Shown: one piece after another, positions 49,815-62,249 of the stretch
Layout of the letters: every line of letters starts with the position of its first letter
Position numbering within the stretch: the stretch's first letter is position 1
Source of the DNA: Acanthochromis polyacanthus
Taxonomy: Eukaryota > Chordata > Actinopteri > Pomacentridae
Reading direction: 5' to 3'
DNA: 64,000 nt
Assembly (NCBI RefSeq): GCF_021347895.1
Contig: NC_067132.1
Span: 9,602,995-9,666,994 of the forward strand
The notes under the pieces: generated by a model
What the model saw: the letters and a program-made list of their open reading frames with translations, nothing else
The model's database searches: none
Told to the model about the DNA's origin: nothing
Made by a program: the position numbers and the translations under genes

Positions 49815-52800
49815 GCCAACTTCAGGGGCCAAGAAAATGCCAATTGTCAAAGGAGCTCAGCCACAGGGGCCAGGGATGTGATCCTCATTATGAACAGGAC
49901 ACATTAGCAGAAATAAAGGAAGCAGTCAGATCTGGACAGTTCAGTTAGGTTTCATTGTTTAATATCTTTTCTTTTCTTAGTACTTCATATCTATATATGT
50001 TTTTGCAATTTTACTTTTTCTTTTATGAAATGACATTTGTTTGTTACTCTCTGTTGCACTAATGTCCACGGCCAAAAACAAAAATATAAATGCAGTTTCT
50101 GAGCAGCATCCAGTACACAGACAATAGTGTAAGCCACTATAACCAAGGCTTGAGTGCCTCTTTGTGGTTTACAAGTGTCACTGCAACGTCCGTCAGCCTG
50201 CAGGTCCACGTCAACATGCACCTGCTGTAAAACACAAAACACAGCGCTGCTGATTCAGGTAGTTTTGCTGTAATTAGCTTTTTCTGTTAATGACTTAAGG
50301 ATTCACCCATCACCCCTACAGTCACTAAGCCCAGGAGACAGGCCTGCTTTGTCTCGCCTCTCGTAATGAGGAGGGAGATCCAGACAGCAAACACCAAGGG
50401 ACCCAGCTCCTCAAATCAGCTGCACTTACTTGTTCCCTTTAGACAAAACATCTAGCCAGCATCTTGCACACTAAGCAAGCTGACAAGTTTGAGTGTGAAG
50501 GGTTAATTCTGTCCGAAGTGAAGGGAAAATCAAAGCACTGCAGTTTAGAAAGAAGAATGCATGGGCAGTCAGAGCCATCGGACACTGAACTCAAATAGGC
50601 ATTTTTTTTGTGTCGGTCAGAGTTGCATGTTTCCTAAACTTTATTCCATTAAGCTAGCCTTTCAGCACAACAGACATACATCTGACTCCAGAAAATATGT
50701 TTTACATGCTCTCTTTTCTGTTATGAAATCAAATGTTACATATCAGATAATTAAGTACATTCTGCTTGATAGAAGATGTGCAATTCACATTTTATTTACC
50801 ACCCATTCAAAGAACTTTGTGATCAGTTTGTCTTGTGCAGCAACAACAATTTAGACAGTTAATATAACATTCTAATTGCAAATGTAATAGCCCAATTTCC
50901 CCGCAATGACCATTAAAGCTTAATCTAATTTAGTCTAATTGGCCATATCACAGGCTTTTCCTGCTTTTATGAACTCATTTCAGCAGACCCATATTGTGAA
51001 TTTCTTACCTAAGGCCATCTTCTAACCAACAGTCATTTTAATTGGCACATTGCCATCTGGTGTATGGCTGAAGTATCTGTGTTGCAGCTCTTCCAGCCAC
51101 TTGATGGCTATCATAAGTTTTTTTTTCACCCTAAATTAATTTTTCAAAGTTTAACCTAAGGCTGAGCTACATCTTCTTCTTCAGCATGAGACTGAATGTT
51201 GTTATTTTACTAGTCAGAGCTCTCATGCAGCCCTGCTGAAGATTTAGGAGGTTAAAAACCATCAACATCTAATGCCCCTGTACATGTAATTTCAAGTGCC
51301 TTTTGTCCATGCAAAATCTAAGTGAGATTATAGACACATTGATTTACACATTCATGCATTTCTGTAGGTCTGATCACAGATCTAATGTGGTCAGTGTTTG
51401 TTTTCTTGTGCTGTGCAAATCATCGTCGGCCTTCCTCAACTCTGAGTCTGAGGTCTGAGGGTATTCATGAACCTCTAGGTCAACCTTAGAAACATTTTAA
51501 GTTTCTTAATAGAAGAAATACCAAGCATCTCTACCTGCATCCACCTTTGTCCTGAACACCTCTGACCTCTGCAGCAAATTCATTTTGTACAGTCCCTCAC
51601 TGAGTCACTGACCATAACATTCTCTGTCTGGTTTAACACAGTAGCATTCATTCCTCACCAATATACACAAATTGTATACAAACTGATGTCTTTTCATTAT
51701 TTTTACTGAATTACGTCTTGCTCTAAGCAGTGACCGTGAGGTGGTAGACGACAGGTATCAAGACATTTAATGAATGTTATTGATTATGCACTGAATGTGG
51801 ATGTCTGCAGTCCGCATTTCCTACAGATTGAAGAGGGAATTGTATATTTCTAGGATGCGTAGTGTGAAAAAAAATGACAGGAAAATACAGCAAAGCCTGA
51901 ATAATTTGGTTTGCTTTGAGAAGCTTAGAGGGAACATGCTTTTTAACTTCATGCCCAGTTTGCTGTCTTGCTGTTTACTTTTCAGTTATTGAGTGAGCAC
52001 ATTTTAGTTACTGCAAATGAATCCAAACATTATTCAACTTTAGAGTTTAAAAACTGGATTGAGATTTTTGTTCCTCATCATTTTCATCATATTTGAATCA
52101 TCATATCTACATTTGTGCAGCTGTCAGGTCAGACTAACACCGTGCACATAAAAACACAAAGAACGACTAATTGATTAAATAGAATTACAATGTTTTACAA
52201 GTGTCATAAAGATGTTCCCTTTAAATCCATCCAATTTTCGTGTTTTTGTAACAAACTCTAAAAATGAGAAGAATAATTTCTATAAATGTCTATAAAGGAA
52301 GTTAGCCTTTACTTTGACTGTAGATTGGTGACATGGTGAGAGAGGAACGATTCATTTTACGTAATCTGTAGATTTCTAACATAAACATGAGTGGGTATAT
52401 TCAAGGTGGAAGAGGCCACAGTGACACCACTTAAATCTAGCTGTATTTAGAGATAAACTGAGGTTGGTAAACCCAGTGTCTGCTCACACGACACTTTAGT
52501 CAGGTGGTGGCAGTACTGCATCAAAAAGATGGCATAGCAACTGCCAAAAAACATCAATGAACCATTAAACTTTCACTACTGCTACATCACATAGTAAATG
52601 CATATTACCAGTAAAAGGTCAAACGCAGTACTTGGACGTCATGGACAAACAGGCTTGAGCCTAATTTAACTTCTTGATTGAAGAAAAGAAGTTTCCTCAG
52701 AGACACAGAATCTCAACAGCATATGAAGTCTGAGCACTAACACCAACAAAACGTCTTTCTTTTAAAATAAGAATTAAAGGGAGACATAAAACAGGAATCT

Positions 52801-52981
52801 GTCAGCAACACAAAACCAAAACTAACCGAACTGCACAAGTACACTCATATTCATCCAGCCTGTGAAGTGGAAGTTAGATCATCAGTGTGAAGATCTGTGG
52901 AGCAGAGACAGACAGGCTGCAGCATGCAGCTCTGACTGCAAATGAATCACACCATGATAATATACCTGCTGAACCTGAGCC

Positions 52982-52982
52982 A

Positions 52983-53056
<74 letters not shown>

Positions 53057-53057
53057 C
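52982..53057. repeat. (AC)n(AG)n compound microsatellite
   Basis: About 50 bp of AC followed directly by about 24 bp of AG. Confidence 0.97.
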
Positions 53058-54328
53058 TGAAACTTGCAATGTGACGTGAGATTAAAAGAAAGAGCAATTA
53101 CAGTCAAGATGGTTATCTATAAAGCAGTATCTATGTATATATCAACTAAAGGTGTGGTTTGTTTTAATTCCAGTGTAAAATTGAACTTTGAACAAACAAA
53201 AGTAACTCCTATGACAGTTCACCAGCATTGATCCAGTACCAATGTACCTAACTGGCCCAGGGTAATCTATGAGAAAACTGTGCTTATGAAGTGAAAAATT
53301 AACCCTACATGCTCTTTACCTGAAGCATCACAGCACTAAATGGACATTAGAAGACTGTTTATGCAGAATTTGTGTCTGTCTGGTTCCCCAATTTCTGACT
53401 AGCCCAATGTTAACTGTAAATGTGGCATTGTGTTTTCTAAATGAGCAGACAGGAAGAAACATACAAAGCTGTTAGGAGCTGAAATAGTTCTGCTATGTAA
53501 ACCAGGTAATGTCAACTTGTATCAGAGGTCAAATCTTTAATGTGGAACTTCAAGTCACAACAGTAGCATGTTTGGCATTAGCTCATGTCAGGGTCAGGGG
53601 CTTCTGAGGTAAGAAAGGACTGTTGTCACTCCACCTACAATATCTTTGAAGCAATCCACACAAATGCTTAATGGCTGACATGTACGGGATTAAAATGTTA
53701 CTTGTGGCTCATCAGTTACTCCACAATACAGTCTCTAAACTGTCCAGCTCAGGATACCTGTGGAAGTACTACTGTCAGAGCAGTGTTGTCATTAACAGGT
53801 TAAAACCAACAGGTTAACTGGGTTCCTGCCTGTTAATAGATAAGGCAACAGGAAGGGAGGCAGTGGCAGATGGAAAGAACTGGACAGACTGGATTTACTT
53901 CTACAACTGTATACACACGCATGAGTTTATCTCAGTGTGTGGGTGTTTGCTTCTTTGTGTGTCTGTGTGTATACACACACAGACAGAAGGCTGTTCCACC
54001 AGTGCAAAGCTGGTTGTGCCAGCCCACTTCCAGCTGAGCCTTGCGCTCCACCATACAGTAACTATCAACAGAGTATTACTACACTATGTGAGTCTTGTGA
54101 CCAGAGTTTCACTGTTTACTTTTCAGGCTGACTGACAATAGTTGGGGTTTTTCAGTGTAATACAGGTAGAAAGCAGAGTTCAGAGCTACAAGATAACCTT
54201 AAGAAAATCACTATAAAACTTAATTTGTTTATAGCTATATGGCTAAAATGTCATGGTCATGAATTTTTTATTCTATTATACTACACAGTACACTCTGTCA
54301 TCAGCGAGCTGGTAATGAGTACAAACTA

Positions 54329-54343
54329 CCACCAGGGGGAGCA
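54329..54343 (+). promoter_or_regulatory. CTCF-like motif
   Basis: CCACCAGGGGGAGCA fits the core with A for C at one tolerated position. It lies 1.3 kb from the pard3 exon. Confidence 0.4.
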
Positions 54344-54398
54344 GATTTCCACAGCACTGACAAGTAGTTCTCCATTTGTTTGCTATAAGTGCAATTCG

Positions 54399-54422
54399 TT
54401 CTTTCTTTCTTTCTTTCTTTCT
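54399..54422. repeat. (TTTC)6 microsatellite
   Basis: Short tetranucleotide run. Confidence 0.9.
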
Positions 54423-55521
54423 TGTAGATTTAAATGACAAAAGCATCAGAGGATGGGCGAGGACAGGGGACAAGATGAGATGAGAGAGTAAAAGGAGTGT
54501 TTCAGGCAGCAGTTGCAAAACAGCTGCTCTCCTCAGCGATCCCACCTGATGTGTAACCATGGCACCTTCCACATGGTCATTGTCAGGTATTTAGAAGCAC
54601 ACCCTTTGCATATGCATAAAGAAAACCAAAAGCATCAATGTATCCAACACACCAACTGTCCAAACCAGTCACATCAATCAGCTTGACAAATTGCCTTATA
54701 CATCAATATCACTTGTGGGAAATGTGCCATTTAAACAAATAAAAGATATTAAGAAAGATAGAAAGGTGAAAGGGGCTGCAAGATACAAGATACTGCAAGA
54801 AAACTGCTGACTGATTGGAAATAAAGATAACAGTGATGTGAACACTAGATAAACAATCCCAGCTATCCTATACTACAATACACCACAGTGAGGAATGGCA
54901 GATAGTTATTACTGCTTTAAATATCTCTCTCTGTTTTTTGTTCTGTTTTGGGGGGTTTTAATCTTTGAACTGTTTCAAATTAGTAACTATGTATTCACTG
55001 GCTTTGGAGTAAATTGTAGTCATTCTAGTAAACATTTAAAATTTGAAATGAGTTGAAAACTAGCTGAAAACATTAATCTAAACCATTTCCGACTCAGAGA
55101 CACAATAAGAGGGTATAGCTCACTATTTGGCCCAACATTAAAGCCAACCTGCCTGTGACTCAGGTGCAGTCAGCACTGTTCCCATGAGAAGGATGCAGTG
55201 GGACTGTGGGTAATCGCTTCCAGTTGGTCTAGTGGGTGGGGTGGTAGTGTGATATCATAATGCCTCTGACACAGATTCTGCTCACACACCCTTATAGTTG
55301 CAGATATAGAAACAAACACATCAAAGTGGGGCTTTGAACGTAACACGGCAAACGATACTGCGTCATTTAACTTTCCACAAATATGAAAGCTATAGAACAC
55401 GGCCAACAGATTGAAAAAATTAAACAGAGAACATGGCGGTGTGCAGTGGTTTACCGTCCTGTAGCATTTCAGTAATGATGACACAGTATGAGCAGACAGG
55501 TGAAATCATAAGCACATGTCA

Positions 55522-55788
<267 letters not shown>

Positions 55789-56679
55789 CTAAAAGAAAAG
55801 AGAAGGAGAGTATTAGCTCTGTAATGAGATCAGCTGTATTTCCACCATATAGCCTTAGGAATTGCAGCATTATGTAAGTAAAGCCATACAATACATTAGC
55901 TTTGCCAGGCCACAAGAATTAGGAGCTGATCAGCTGATCTAATCAGAATGTGGTTCATATAATGATCCAGTCAGCTGGCAGGCAGGGCTCTGACATGGTT
56001 ATGGATTGACATCATGGTACTTGTTATGAAATATTTTAATCTGCTGATGGATGGCGTGCAAGCTAAGCATATGGCTCAGATCTCTTTTCCATGTGTGCAG
56101 AAAGAGAATCAGCTTGATAAAGGCAGAGAAGGAGATATAATATTCATCAGTTCTTATGGACACATTTACATGCAAATAAGATGATAAGACAACACTCCTC
56201 CACCCTCCCCTAGTCACTTAAATAAAGCTGTAATAACCTGGTTTGAATTAGCATATGAACACGGTCCCCACATACATAATGCAGTGAGTAAAGCAGGAAG
56301 AGAGAAAGTTCCAGATCGTCTCAGCTTACTGTTAGCAACTCAGCTTGTTTATAACTCAACAGTTCCTTTTCTACAACCACAACAATGTAGTCCATATGAT
56401 GAGGTGGATGATATAAACATGATATTCTCAAATTCTAACTGAGGCTGGTGTATAATATTTGGTGCTTTGTCCTAATCAAAGAGTCTTTTACATAATGCTG
56501 CACCAGGAAGTGTACAGTGCACAGGATGCCACATGTTCTTCCATATGTCCCACCTTTGTATGTTTCATAGCCCTTTATTCTTCCTTATAATGCCTCTGTT
56601 TAGTACCTTTTCAAGTTAGGGATGGGTAGATTATGTTATTCTTAGAAATCAGAACTGTAGAGCTCATACAATACTGTAT
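55789..56679. other. Intron sequence upstream of the pard3 exon
   Basis: The first 30 bases hold the minus-strand pyrimidine tract and branch point of the exon. Nothing else was recognised. Confidence 0.5.
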
Positions 56680-57001
56680 GTAGGTTTACTGGTGGTGCCA
56701 AAGACCAAAAAGAAACTGAGGAGTGATCATGGCTGCTCTAAACTGTGGAATGAGCTACCACTGAATATCAGACTGGCTGATTCTCTAACTATTTTTAAAC
56801 CTCTTTTAAAAATACTTTTTTTTTTTAGCTTTGAGCTGACTTTTATTGTACAACCTGTGTTTTATGTCTTATTTTATATTCGCATCATTTTATTTGTATT
56901 TTTTTATTTATTTATTTTGTTTTGTTTTAATGTGAACAACACTTTGGTCGACAGTGTTTTTTTTAAAGTGCTTTAGAAATAAAGTTGGATTGGATTGGAT
57001 T
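56680..57001 (+). mobile_element. LINE 3' end, 5'-truncated
   Basis: Bases 56716-56820 encode SKLWNELPLNIRLADS and TIFKPLLK, the recognisable C-terminal tail of a fish LINE reverse-transcriptase ORF (L2/CR1/Rex1 group). An AT-rich 3' UTR, GAAATAAAG and a TTGGATTGGATTGGATTA tandem tail follow, as in target-primed copies. It belongs to a different family from 13680-14124, since tail and coding end differ. The left border is approximate. Confidence 0.8.
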
Positions 57002-57017
57002 ATTTGTGGAAAAAAAC

Positions 57018-57561
57018 TAGCCTAGCCGCTCTATAGACAACCCACGGCAACGGATTTAATTCTCTGCCAGGGTGGGTCTAGTTACCCTCCATAAGGCTCA
57101 AGGTTGGATTCTCCTAAAACTGGCCGGACCAATCACCATGAAGTGTAGAGTCAGAAGGCGGGCGTAACTAAGTGAGGACAGAGGCGCGACGATTCTGACA
57201 AACAACCGGAAACAACTAGCCTAGCCGCGCTAGACAACCCACGGCAACGAATTTAATTCTCTGCCAGGGTCGACAACAAAAACGACAACAGTTGTTGAGC
57301 TCCATTAGCACCGACTCTGAATAATCTTTCTGTTAACATGTCTGTAATATACTTGAGCTTCACCCATTGACTGTATAAATAAGGCTTCACTGAACTACCG
57401 CATCCTCTGATTTCCGGCGGTCTAGGAGCCTATGATTGGTTGTATACCTACCCAATTGCTGCAGAGTGATTTGATAGACAACCTTTTAGCCCGCTTCCCT
57501 CCCTGTCGAGCGTGCCTAGACCCTTGCATCTTCAGAGCATGGGTCTAGCACGGCTAGGCTA
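57018..57561 (-). mobile_element. MITE copy B, 9-bp target duplication (544 bp)
   Basis: This is the inverted counterpart of 24050-24603, alignable along its whole length. It begins TAGCCTAGCCGC and ends GCACGGCTAGGCTA. Flanking GAAAAAAAC at 57009-57017 and 57562-57570 is an exact 9-bp duplication. The duplicated 55-bp end is also present (57018-57072 and 57216-57270), so that structure belonged to the source element. Non-coding. Confidence 0.9.
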
Positions 57562-57570
57562 GAAAAAAAC

Positions 57571-60500
57571 CCTAACCCTAACTACTTTGACTATGTATGG
57601 TTCATAGCTTGGTGAAGTTCAAAGTCTGTCCATCTTGTATGACTGTCAATTGTAAAAATCAGTAGAGTAATTCAATCATCAGTTTTATGTAACTAAAAGG
57701 TAGCTGAATCACACAAATTCACATGACAGTAGAGTCAAAATTCAAAATGGCAGTTACTGATGAGCTCGTCAGCTTTAGGAGTTTAGCAGGTAGGGTTTCT
57801 CCATCATCAGGTTAGTGCCTGATTTAGCTACATGGAGTTATGTACTGCTTAAAAGAATCCCTTTATGCTTATAAATGGACTAGATGTAACTATGTAATGT
57901 TGCCTCCTCTAAAATATACAGATCTATGAAGTTTCTCGCCGTATATCATCCAGTACACAACTGCTGCAGCTGGAGCCCACTAGCTCACTGCTTACTCTGC
58001 TCAAACCCCACAAAACTATGCAGCATTACCCAATGGCAAGTTGTAATATTGAAGTAATTTAGCCATACATGTTTCAGCTGGAAATTGATTCAGAAGAAGA
58101 GGAGTTAAGTGGAAAGTCACACCCTAGCTTTCCATTTTATTGAGGTTTGTTCCAAATAAAACCTATGAAGTCTGAATCCATGTTTTAGAGACTGTTATTG
58201 AGAAAATGCTGTTTGGCATTCACTGCTTATTTCACTCGACTTATGTCTTCTACCATATAAAAACACCATAACAACATGTTTACAAAGTAAAAAAAACAAA
58301 ACAAATATAGTTACTACATTTAGCCAATATTTACCAGCATAGTTTCTCTCAGAAACCATAAGATATTTAAAGCTAAGGTGAGACATCATTGCTTCCCAAA
58401 CTCTCAGTTTTAGATGTGTGAACTCACACAAACTGGATTTTTAAAAATCTGTGCTTCAGAAAGCAAAAAGAAAATCACAGCTCGAGTGACCTTAAAGCAC
58501 TGTTTGCATGTGGATGAGAGGCCCAAATGTAGAGGAAAATGTTCATCCCGAAAAATACTCATAATAGTGCGGCCTTCATGTTTGGTTTGGATGACTGATA
58601 CTGAGAAATAAAAAGCTAAAGAAAGCTTCCCATTTTCTCCATTTGCCCTGTTCCCTCCGTGCTCTGCTCCCACAGTCTGGCTTTGCCCAGCTCATAGCCT
58701 ACAAGCATTGAAGCATGATGGCCTAGTCAGGCAGGATGGTGAAGACAAACCGCTCAGCTCAGTGGCTGTCCTTTCTCCTTCACCATGTTATGAAAGAACC
58801 TCCTCACTCTTTTGTCTGTATTTTGGTCTCACTCTGTTTCACTCCCTCTGCCTCTTTTCCCCACTGCGCTCTCCTCCAAACTGAGCTGTCTTCAGGACTG
58901 TGGTTAAATGCCTTCATGCACAGCTCTGTTGTACTGAACTTCACTGCGGTTCACCAGAGAAAATGGTCCAAATCATGAGGGGAATGACTGTGTGGTATTT
59001 TTCTTCCTTTTGAGGTTATTAAGAGGGAAAATATGGTGAGTTCATCAGGCTGCTTCCAAAAGACAAGACAAAAAGTCAGAAACAAAGAGAGAGTTGGGTA
59101 GTTTAATGACCACTAAAAGAACAATGCATGTTACAGACATTAGAGAACATTGTGGAGTTGATGTGTATCTGGATTATCTCATGTGTTGATCCCCAGAAAA
59201 ACATAAGACCGTTTGTCTGGGTTTGAAAGACATCCAATTTGGGATAAAAATAAAAATAAAATGCCGAAACAATGCTACAATACCACTACAAACACAGTGA
59301 AAACCAACAAAAACAAGAAAGACACCACATAAACTGTAAGTCATTACAAAACTCAAACTGACCCTCAGCTTTAAATGGAAACTGTCCAAATACTGACACG
59401 CTCCATTTAGCACGGTCCTCATCCTGACGTGTTCCTCAGATGGATTACAAGGACATTCTGATAGAAGCTCAGCTACAAAACGTAATCCTAAAAATACACT
59501 CAAGATGGAAGGGAAGATTTTGACTTAGAGAACCACTGTTTAGATTTGATTAGGTTAGAATTATGTAGGAGTCTTACATCACGAATGTTTTGCCACCAGC
59601 AAGCCAAAAAGCCAAGGACTCATTACTGCAGCATTGCCTGACTCTGGTTGGATTTTGTATTTTGCGGGTCATCTGAATACTTTGGTGTAAATACCAAGGT
59701 CTCAAATGATGCCTACAGGTTTTTTTCTTCCTCTGGTGGATACTTGTAAATACTAGTAAGCCCTCCTTATAAGACACAGCTGGTCATGTTAGCCATTCCA
59801 CTCACAAAACCATGCCAACGGTCAAATCCTATTTAGCCTACTTCTTAGTATCACTTTTCCTCTTTCACTCTGAAGACTACTGCCACTTTCGAGAATGTAC
59901 CACGCAATTTGATGATGATGGTGATGATGGTGATGATGATGTATTCTTGCTTAAAGCTCTGTTATTTTGTGTGGGGTGTTTTTGTTTGTTGGTGGGCTGT
60001 CCTGTGTTTGCTATATAATTCAGCTTTTCATAAGAGGTCTCTTTAATGTCATCACATATTACATACCATGTGCTGCTATTGTGTATTTAATAAAAACAGT
60101 TACTAATATATAAAGATTGGTATACAGTGCATGCTTGCTCACAAGGACCTTCTGTTAGTAGAGCAATCTCAAGTGTACTTAAGTGAAGAAAGTGTCATTA
60201 CATATAGGCACATATGGGCCGAATGAAATGTTACGCTAGAAACCAGTACAAATGGACTGAAGAGAAACAGAGAAGAAGAGGAGCAGATCCTTCCAACAAA
60301 GAGTGCATTGTAAGTCATTTGTATTACTGTAGTGTATAGTAACAACGAGTAGGGAGGACAAGCGTAGAGTTGATAAAGTGTTAGCACGCTAAGCAGTCAA
60401 CCTCAGCTCATTTTGTTACTGTAATCTCTGCAACTAAATCAACACTGTATGCAAGACTTGGTGTTAGATTACATGGCAAAGTCACGAAGCCTTCTCACTT

Positions 60501-61305
60501 TCAGTTCTGTACTTCTGGGAGTTACTTTCCTGTCTTTAATCAAGAGCCCTGTGTTTTAATCAGAGAGCATTATTTCTTCATTTTACATTCAGATTTTGTA
60601 ATGTTCTCCCTCAAAACTCTGCTCTCTTCTCCATTATCTCATGCTCAGTGCAAATCTGCTCAGCTCCTGCTCAAAACTGCTTGTCTGCACTCAGAAATAC
60701 TGCTACTTGTACAAACGTCTGTTTATTCAGCTTAAGTGCATCTCCTCCACTCTCTACTTGCAAAACTTCAGCTCTCACATCTGTGCTCTTGCACCCAGAT
60801 CTTTGTGAAACAAGGTGTCAAAAGTCCCCAGCCAACAGAATGCCAGCTATGACATGGACCAATGAAAACTTTACTGCCTCCCTGTAGGCAAGTTTGCATT
60901 ACTTTTAAGAGTGTCCCTTACAATTGACTACTGCTATACTAGATTCAAGCACTCCTGTCCCTCTAGGACTTATATGTGCTTTACTTGTTTTCTTGTATTA
61001 GTTCATTCATATACTGTATTATGTCTGTATATTTTACCGTGATAGCTAGATGTAGTAGTAGCCACATGACTTCATGTTGGATCACTATAGCTGAAAATTA
61101 GGTCAGTTAGGTTTAATTGGGTTCAGCAGATCAGTGCCAGCAAGGATCACCAAAATCAAAGATCTGAAGCTAGTGGCAAAGGTAGATAAACAGGATGGGG
61201 ATACATCCATGTGAATATGCTCTGCTCTTTGTAATGCTAACACTGCTATTAGGCAAAAAGCAAGATGGGAAAGTAACTTAATAAAAATGGCATTTCTCTG
61301 CATCT
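57571..61305. other. Unique intron sequence
   Basis: No gene recognised. It opens with a short CCTAACCCTAACTA run. A GAT/GGT trinucleotide patch lies at 59911-59942. Confidence 0.5.
59911..59942. repeat. (GAT)n with GGT variants
   Basis: About ten trinucleotide units. Confidence 0.9.
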
Positions 61306-61545
61306 ACAAATATTAGGGGAGTGACGAGATCTCGTCCCACGAGATCTCGCGAGATTACATCGTGACGATATTTCTCGTTTAAGTGAAAAGCTGTCTCGCG
61401 GGCACAGGGCAGAAGTCTATCAGACTGTGAGCTATGTAAACATCTATTTATGACCTATGGGGGCAGTAATGTGCCTTTGCTGCGTTTAGTCTGCCAAAAA
61501 CTGACAAAAAGAAGGTGAAGGAATACTGCAGCAGCAATAGCCAGA

Positions 61546-62073
61546 ATGACGTCGGAGTCTGAAATCACCTTTGAAGATGCCCCCGCCACATTTAAGTCGT
61601 TTGTGTGGCAGCATTTTGGGTACCCAGTGGAGAAACATCCAACCAACAACCAAGTGACGGACAAGACATGGACAATATGTAAGCAGTGTAAGAAAATAAT
61701 GCCGTACACCGCTGCTAACACAAGCACAATGCTAAGACACATACAGAACTACCACAGCTCGCTAAAATCACCTGCACCTGTGATGAAAGCAGCTAAAGGC
61801 CAGACAACACTGACTGACGCCTTTGCACCTAAACTTCCAGACTCAAGCGCCAGGGCCACGGCAATAACGAGAGAAATTGGCGTTTTCATTGCAGCTGATA
61901 TGAGGCCGTTTTCTGTGGTAGAAAACCCGGGATTTCATCGACTCCTCCATAAACTGGAACCGAAGTACACCATTCCGTCAGGTACGCATTTTACACGCAC
62001 AGTGGTCCCGAACCTTTATAAGGAGTCGAAGACTAAAGTTTGCACTTTTTTGCACTCTGTATTGACAGAGTAG
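61546..62073 (+). pseudogene. hAT transposase fragment (ZBED1-like), truncated
   Basis: An ATG-started frame of 175 codons. Residues about 10-65 form a BED zinc finger: FVWQHFGYP, then CKQC, then HIQNYH. A linker with TTLTDAF follows, and then the start of the hAT core (FIAADMRPFSVVENPGF, LEPKYTIPSGTHF). Similarity to ZBED1-type transposases stops after ESKTKV. The frame then ends within 10 codons, so the catalytic RNase H-like domain and the C-terminal dimerisation region are missing. The intact start and frame suggest the deletion derivative is not very old. It cannot transpose itself; the BED part could in principle still bind ends. Confidence 0.88.
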
Positions 62074-62249
62074 TACTTTGGTTACAGTTTTGCGCATATT
62101 GTTTGCACATTAAAAAATAAGTACTTTTTTTTAATTTGTGGAAAGAAGGCCAACAGTTAAAAGCTCATGCTTCAGTCATGCAAGGATGTAAGTTACAAAA
62201 CATTTCAAAATGCCCGTGCATCTTTTTGTGACTGTCAAATAAAAAAAAC

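Larger units (their letters stand above)
47347..52981. other. Unique intron sequence with candidate regulatory sites
   Basis: No gene recognised in 5.6 kb. It includes an A-run at 48238-48248, the CTCF-like and RFX-like motifs listed separately, and repeat-free AT-rich blocks with homeodomain-type cores. An example is 50900-50960, with CCATTAAAGCTTAATC and GTCTAATTGGCC. Confidence 0.45.

Noticed and set aside
57571..57585. CCCTAA repeats as an interstitial telomere
   Set aside because: Only about two units are present, which is too few to distinguish from chance next to the A-run.
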